From: Psychromonas sp. CNPT3
Lineage (GTDB): Bacteria; Pseudomonadota; Gammaproteobacteria; Enterobacterales; Psychromonadaceae
Assembly: GCF_000153405.2 (NCBI RefSeq)
Contig: NC_020802.1
Coordinates: 2,003,883 to 2,067,882, forward strand
Length of the DNA stretch: 64,000 nt
Direction of reading: 5' to 3'
Position numbers and translations under genes: made by a program. Positions 61,063 to 64,000 of the stretch are shown here, piece after piece. Numbering within the stretch: position 1 is the first letter of the stretch; the number at the start of each line of letters is the position of its first letter. The notes beneath the pieces were generated by a model that had not been told where the DNA came from, ran no database searches, and worked only from the letters and a program-made list of their open reading frames with translations.

Positions 61063-64000
61063 TTAAAGTAAAGTAAGTAATGCTTGTACAGGGTGTTGTA
61101 ACGTCTCACCTTCAATACGCTTCACTTGGCTCCGACACGAATATCCGGTTGCCAAACACGTACTGCGCGTTCTTTTTTGTATCTCCGCTTGCCAACTTAA
61201 ACTGTAAATGGCTTTTGATTGTTGCACCTTGGAGGCATCGTGCCCAAATGTACCCGCCATACCGCAGCAACCTACAGCAACATCACTTAACTGCGCGCCA
61301 TAATGCGCAAAGATAGTTGCCCAATCGGAGGCCGATGATGGCTCTGCCGTTTTTTCAGTACAATGCCCAAATAAATAGAATTGTTTCCCCGTTGGGGCTT
61401 TATCTTCACCCGATAAGCGCGTTAATAACCACTCTTGAAACATTAAGACATTAAAATCACCCCGTCTAGCTGCTAATGCATGTTTATATTCATCTCGATA
61501 ACAAAGTACCATCGCAGGATCGGTGCCGATCATCGGTATATCAAGATCGGCCATCAAATTTAAAAACTGTGCCGCATTGATCGCCGTCTGCGCAAATTTA
61601 TCTAAAAAACCTTTAATATGTTGCGCCTTACCATTGGGCTTAAAAGGCAACAATATAGGCTGATAACCCATTTTTTTGATACTTAAAATCACATCTCCCA
61701 CCACTTTTGCATCGTAATAGGTCGTAAATGGATCTTGTACAATCAACACATGTCGCGCACGCTCAATCGGTGATAAGGCTTGTAATTTTTTCAAATCAAA
61801 ATGCGTATCTGGCGCATATTTTAACGACGCTTTAAGTGTCGGATACGATAATGGTGGCACATCAACCATACCCACTATCTTTTGGGTAAAAAAGGCACTC
61901 ACTTTCATGTTGGTGAAAAAATTAAAAAACCGAGGCCACTTGCCCATTAAGGGGGCATAGAGCTCAACATATGCCACCAAATAATCTTGAAGGGGACGTA
62001 AGTATCGACCATAATAAATAAACATAAAACGCGCCCTAAAGGTAGGCACGTCAACTTCAATAGGGCATTGACTGCTACACGCTTTACAAGCGAGGCAACC
62101 TTGCATCGCCTGCATCACTTCATGCGAAAAATCGTATTCACCTTGGCGTTTGGCCAATGTGTTTTTAAATCGTTGTAATACATTCTTATTTTTAGCACTC
62201 AGCAGCGCATTTTCAACCTGCAACACATCAATATCATGATTTGCAAGTTGGCGTAACCATTCGCGCATTAATCCGGCACGACCTTTGGGTGAATGCACCC
62301 TATCTCCGCTTATCTTTACCGACGGACACATCGTTGACGTCGCTACATAATTAAAACATAGACCATTCCCATTACAATCAAGGGCGCCATGATAACTTTC
62401 CCGCACATTCACCGGTATTTGACGATCATAATAAGCACGTTTTCGCGCACTAACGCGCACTAATTTATCTGTCGAATCTAACGGCGTGCATATTTTCCCT
62501 GGATTAATACGATTTTGCGCATCAAAACAGCCTTTTATTTTGCGCAGTTCAAGAAACAACTCTTCGCCAAAAAAAGCAGGCCCATATTCACTGCGAAAGC
62601 CCTTTCCGTGCTCCCCCCACATTAAACCTTTATATTTTGCCGTTAACGCCACCACTTTATCGGAGATCTCATGCATTAAGGCTTCTTGATCAGGCTGACA
62701 TAAATCTAACGCAGGGCGCACGTGTAAGACACCCGCGTCCACATGTCCAAACATGCCATAGTGCAGCCCTTTATCATCTAACAATTGACGAAATTCAGTA
62801 ATATAAGCGGCTAAGTTCTCAGGTGGTACGCAGGTATCTTCCGCAAAAGGTAACGGTTTAGCGCGTAATGATGTTTTACCTAACAATCCCACCGCTTTTT
62901 TACGCATTGCGTATATTTTATTAATGTCAGTAAGCGAGTCGCACACTTGATAACCAATGACGCCTGCTTCCTCATGACTGAGCAATTTATCGAGTGCCGC
63001 ACATAAACTAGCCACTTTCTCTTTTTGAATTTGCGCATTATCTTCTGCAAATTCAACAATGTTAAGACCATCTACAATCTTATTAGGGACATCTTTAATG
63101 AGTGATTTAATACTGTGCCAAATAATATCTTGCTTCGCTAAGTTCAAAACAGTGGAATCGACCGTCTCCACTGAAAGCGCCTTAGCCTGCACCAAAAAGG
63201 GGGCGTTTTTTAACGCAGATTGGAAACTATCGTATTTCACATTGATAAGCGTTCTATACTTCGGGATTTTTTGTATGTGCAGTTTAGCTTCACAAATAAA
63301 GGCTAAGGAGCCTTCAGCGCCACACAAAATACGGGATAAATCGACTTTTTTAAGCTGCGCATCATAAACATGCTTTAAATCGTAACCGGTTAAAAAACGG
63401 TTTAATTTTGGAAATCCAGAGGAAATTTGTGCTTCTTTTTCGGTGCATGTCGCAATGATCTGTCGATAAATGGCCCCGATTTTATCTTGGCGTGCACAAG
63501 CGTTATCTAATGCTTCGCCTTGCAATGGTGACGACGCTAATATTTCACCACTGATCAAAACTGATTTTAAGCCTAAAACATGATCGCTGGTTTTTCCATA
63601 ACGTAGTGACCCTTGCCCAGAGGCATCACAACTGATCATCCCCCCAAGTGTCGCGCGATTGCTCGTAGAGAGCTCCGGTGAGAAAAAATAGCCATAAGGG
63701 GCAAGATATTCATTTAACTGATCTTTGATAACCCCTGTTTGAACCCGTACCCAGCCCTCTTTAATGTTCACCTCTAAAATTTTATGCATATATTTAGATA
63801 AATCAACAATCACACCTTTAGTCAATGATTGTCCATTGGTACCGGTGCCACCACCGCGCGGTGAAAAGGTTATCTGCGAATATTCGGGCGCTTGTGATAG
63901 TTCACAAATCAGCACGATATCTTCTATGGATTTAGGGAAAAGGAGTGCTTGAGGAAGGCATTGGTAAACACTATTATCTGTCGAGGCGCTAAGCCTGCTC
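61063..64000 (-). CDS. ydiJ: YdiJ-type FAD/Fe-S dehydrogenase (partial, N-terminus beyond window)
   Basis: Large FAD and iron-sulfur oxidoreductase; the E. coli protein has been reported to oxidise D-2-hydroxyglutarate. The reading frame is open to the window end (continuing STDNSVYQCLPQALLFPKSI before the apparent start), so the true start lies outside. Features: FAD-binding SPRGGGTGTNGQSLTKG, ELSTSNRATLGGMISCDASG, a ferredoxin-like CLACKACSSQCPIEVDVP, and the CCG cysteine-rich part VGCCGMAGTFGHD. About 978 of roughly 1020 residues are visible. Upstream partner of menI. Confidence 0.93.
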   Translation of the reverse strand, partial: SRLSASTDNSVYQCLPQALLFPKSIEDIVLICELSQAPEYSQITFSPRGGGTGTNGQSLTKGVIVDLSKYMHKILEVNIKEGWVRVQTGVIKDQLNEYLAPYGYFFSPELSTSNRATLGGMISCDASGQGSLRYGKTSDHVLGLKSVLISGEILASSPLQGEALDNACARQDKIGAIYRQIIATCTEKEAQISSGFPKLNRFLTGYDLKHVYDAQLKKVDLSRILCGAEGSLAFICEAKLHIQKIPKYRTLINVKYDSFQSALKNAPFLVQAKALSVETVDSTVLNLAKQDIIWHSIKSLIKDVPNKIVDGLNIVEFAEDNAQIQKEKVASLCAALDKLLSHEEAGVIGYQVCDSLTDINKIYAMRKKAVGLLGKTSLRAKPLPFAEDTCVPPENLAAYITEFRQLLDDKGLHYGMFGHVDAGVLHVRPALDLCQPDQEALMHEISDKVVALTAKYKGLMWGEHGKGFRSEYGPAFFGEELFLELRKIKGCFDAQNRINPGKICTPLDSTDKLVRVSARKRAYYDRQIPVNVRESYHGALDCNGNGLCFNYVATSTMCPSVKISGDRVHSPKGRAGLMREWLRQLANHDIDVLQVENALLSAKNKNVLQRFKNTLAKRQGEYDFSHEVMQAMQGCLACKACSSQCPIEVDVPTFRARFMFIYYGRYLRPLQDYLVAYVELYAPLMGKWPRFFNFFTNMKVSAFFTQKIVGMVDVPPLSYPTLKASLKYAPDTHFDLKKLQALSPIERARHVLIVQDPFTTYYDAKVVGDVILSIKKMGYQPILLPFKPNGKAQHIKGFLDKFAQTAINAAQFLNLMADLDIPMIGTDPAMVLCYRDEYKHALAARRGDFNVLMFQEWLLTRLSGEDKAPTGKQFYLFGHCTEKTAEPSSASDWATIFAHYGAQLSDVAVGCCGMAGTFGHDASKVQQSKAIYSLSWQAEIQKRTRSTCLATGYSCRSQVKRIEGETLQHPVQALLTLL

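Noticed and set aside
63914-63916. Start codon of ydiJ at 63915
   Set aside because: This GTG is internal: the frame stays open upstream to the window end and encodes conserved YdiJ residues.

Overview
The window looks like a chromosomal segment of a low-GC, cold-marine gammaproteobacterium close to Psychromonas, or a Vibrio/Shewanella-like relative. The evidence is the gene order tig-clpP-clpX-lon-hupB-ppiD, a recCBD operon, a ydiJ-menI pair, Vibrio-type attC cassette remnants, many chemoreceptors and AT-rich spacers. This genus call is inference from content; no search was run.

Layout. Bases 1-3600 are genomic wreckage: a decayed IS6-type transposase, an orphan Hcp (type VI secretion tube) gene, a decayed IS3-type element and the 3' half of an initiator tRNA. 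Bases 3687-12511 carry a chemoreceptor, a DEAD-box RNA helicase, a PEP-CTERM-like exported protein and a Fur-boxed siderophore ABC transporter. DcuB follows at 12845-14173. Bases 14288-21100 are an accessory island of small, mostly minus-strand genes. Attached to it are degenerate integron attC sites but no integrase, and two families of short inverted-repeat elements have inserted into those attC sites. Genes there include a Nudix hydrolase, a Bax-inhibitor-1-like protein, a DUF6122-like protein, a broken RelE/RelB pair and a broken lipoprotein.

Bases 21259-35733 hold amino-acid functions. They include an orphan MetQ-like lipoprotein behind two MetJ boxes and a dCache chemoreceptor. A divergent azlCD / ridA-cyuA cluster has repeated TTGCAA motifs and a YheO-type regulator next to it. 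After an HBM chemoreceptor comes a sigma-54 activator facing dimethylarginine hydrolase and an ArcD-like antiporter, with a clear -24/-12 promoter and repeated upstream sites. Bases 35885-39718 carry a YtrA-type GntR regulator with its ABC transporter, an EamA transporter and thymidine kinase.

Bases 39874-64000 are mostly core genes on the minus strand: ppiD, hupB, lon, clpX, clpP, tig, marC-family, ybaK, recD, recB, recC, cvfB-like, menI and ydiJ (cut by the window end).

A 159-bp element with TACCAAAGGAA ends is present in six full copies, five of them with an exact 3-bp target duplication (TTA or TAA). One copy sits exactly at the stop codon of menI and one lies inside an attC site. The most unusual parts are this element family, the decayed cassette array it has invaded, and the cysteine/serine-deamination and methylarginine clusters with their visible operator architecture.
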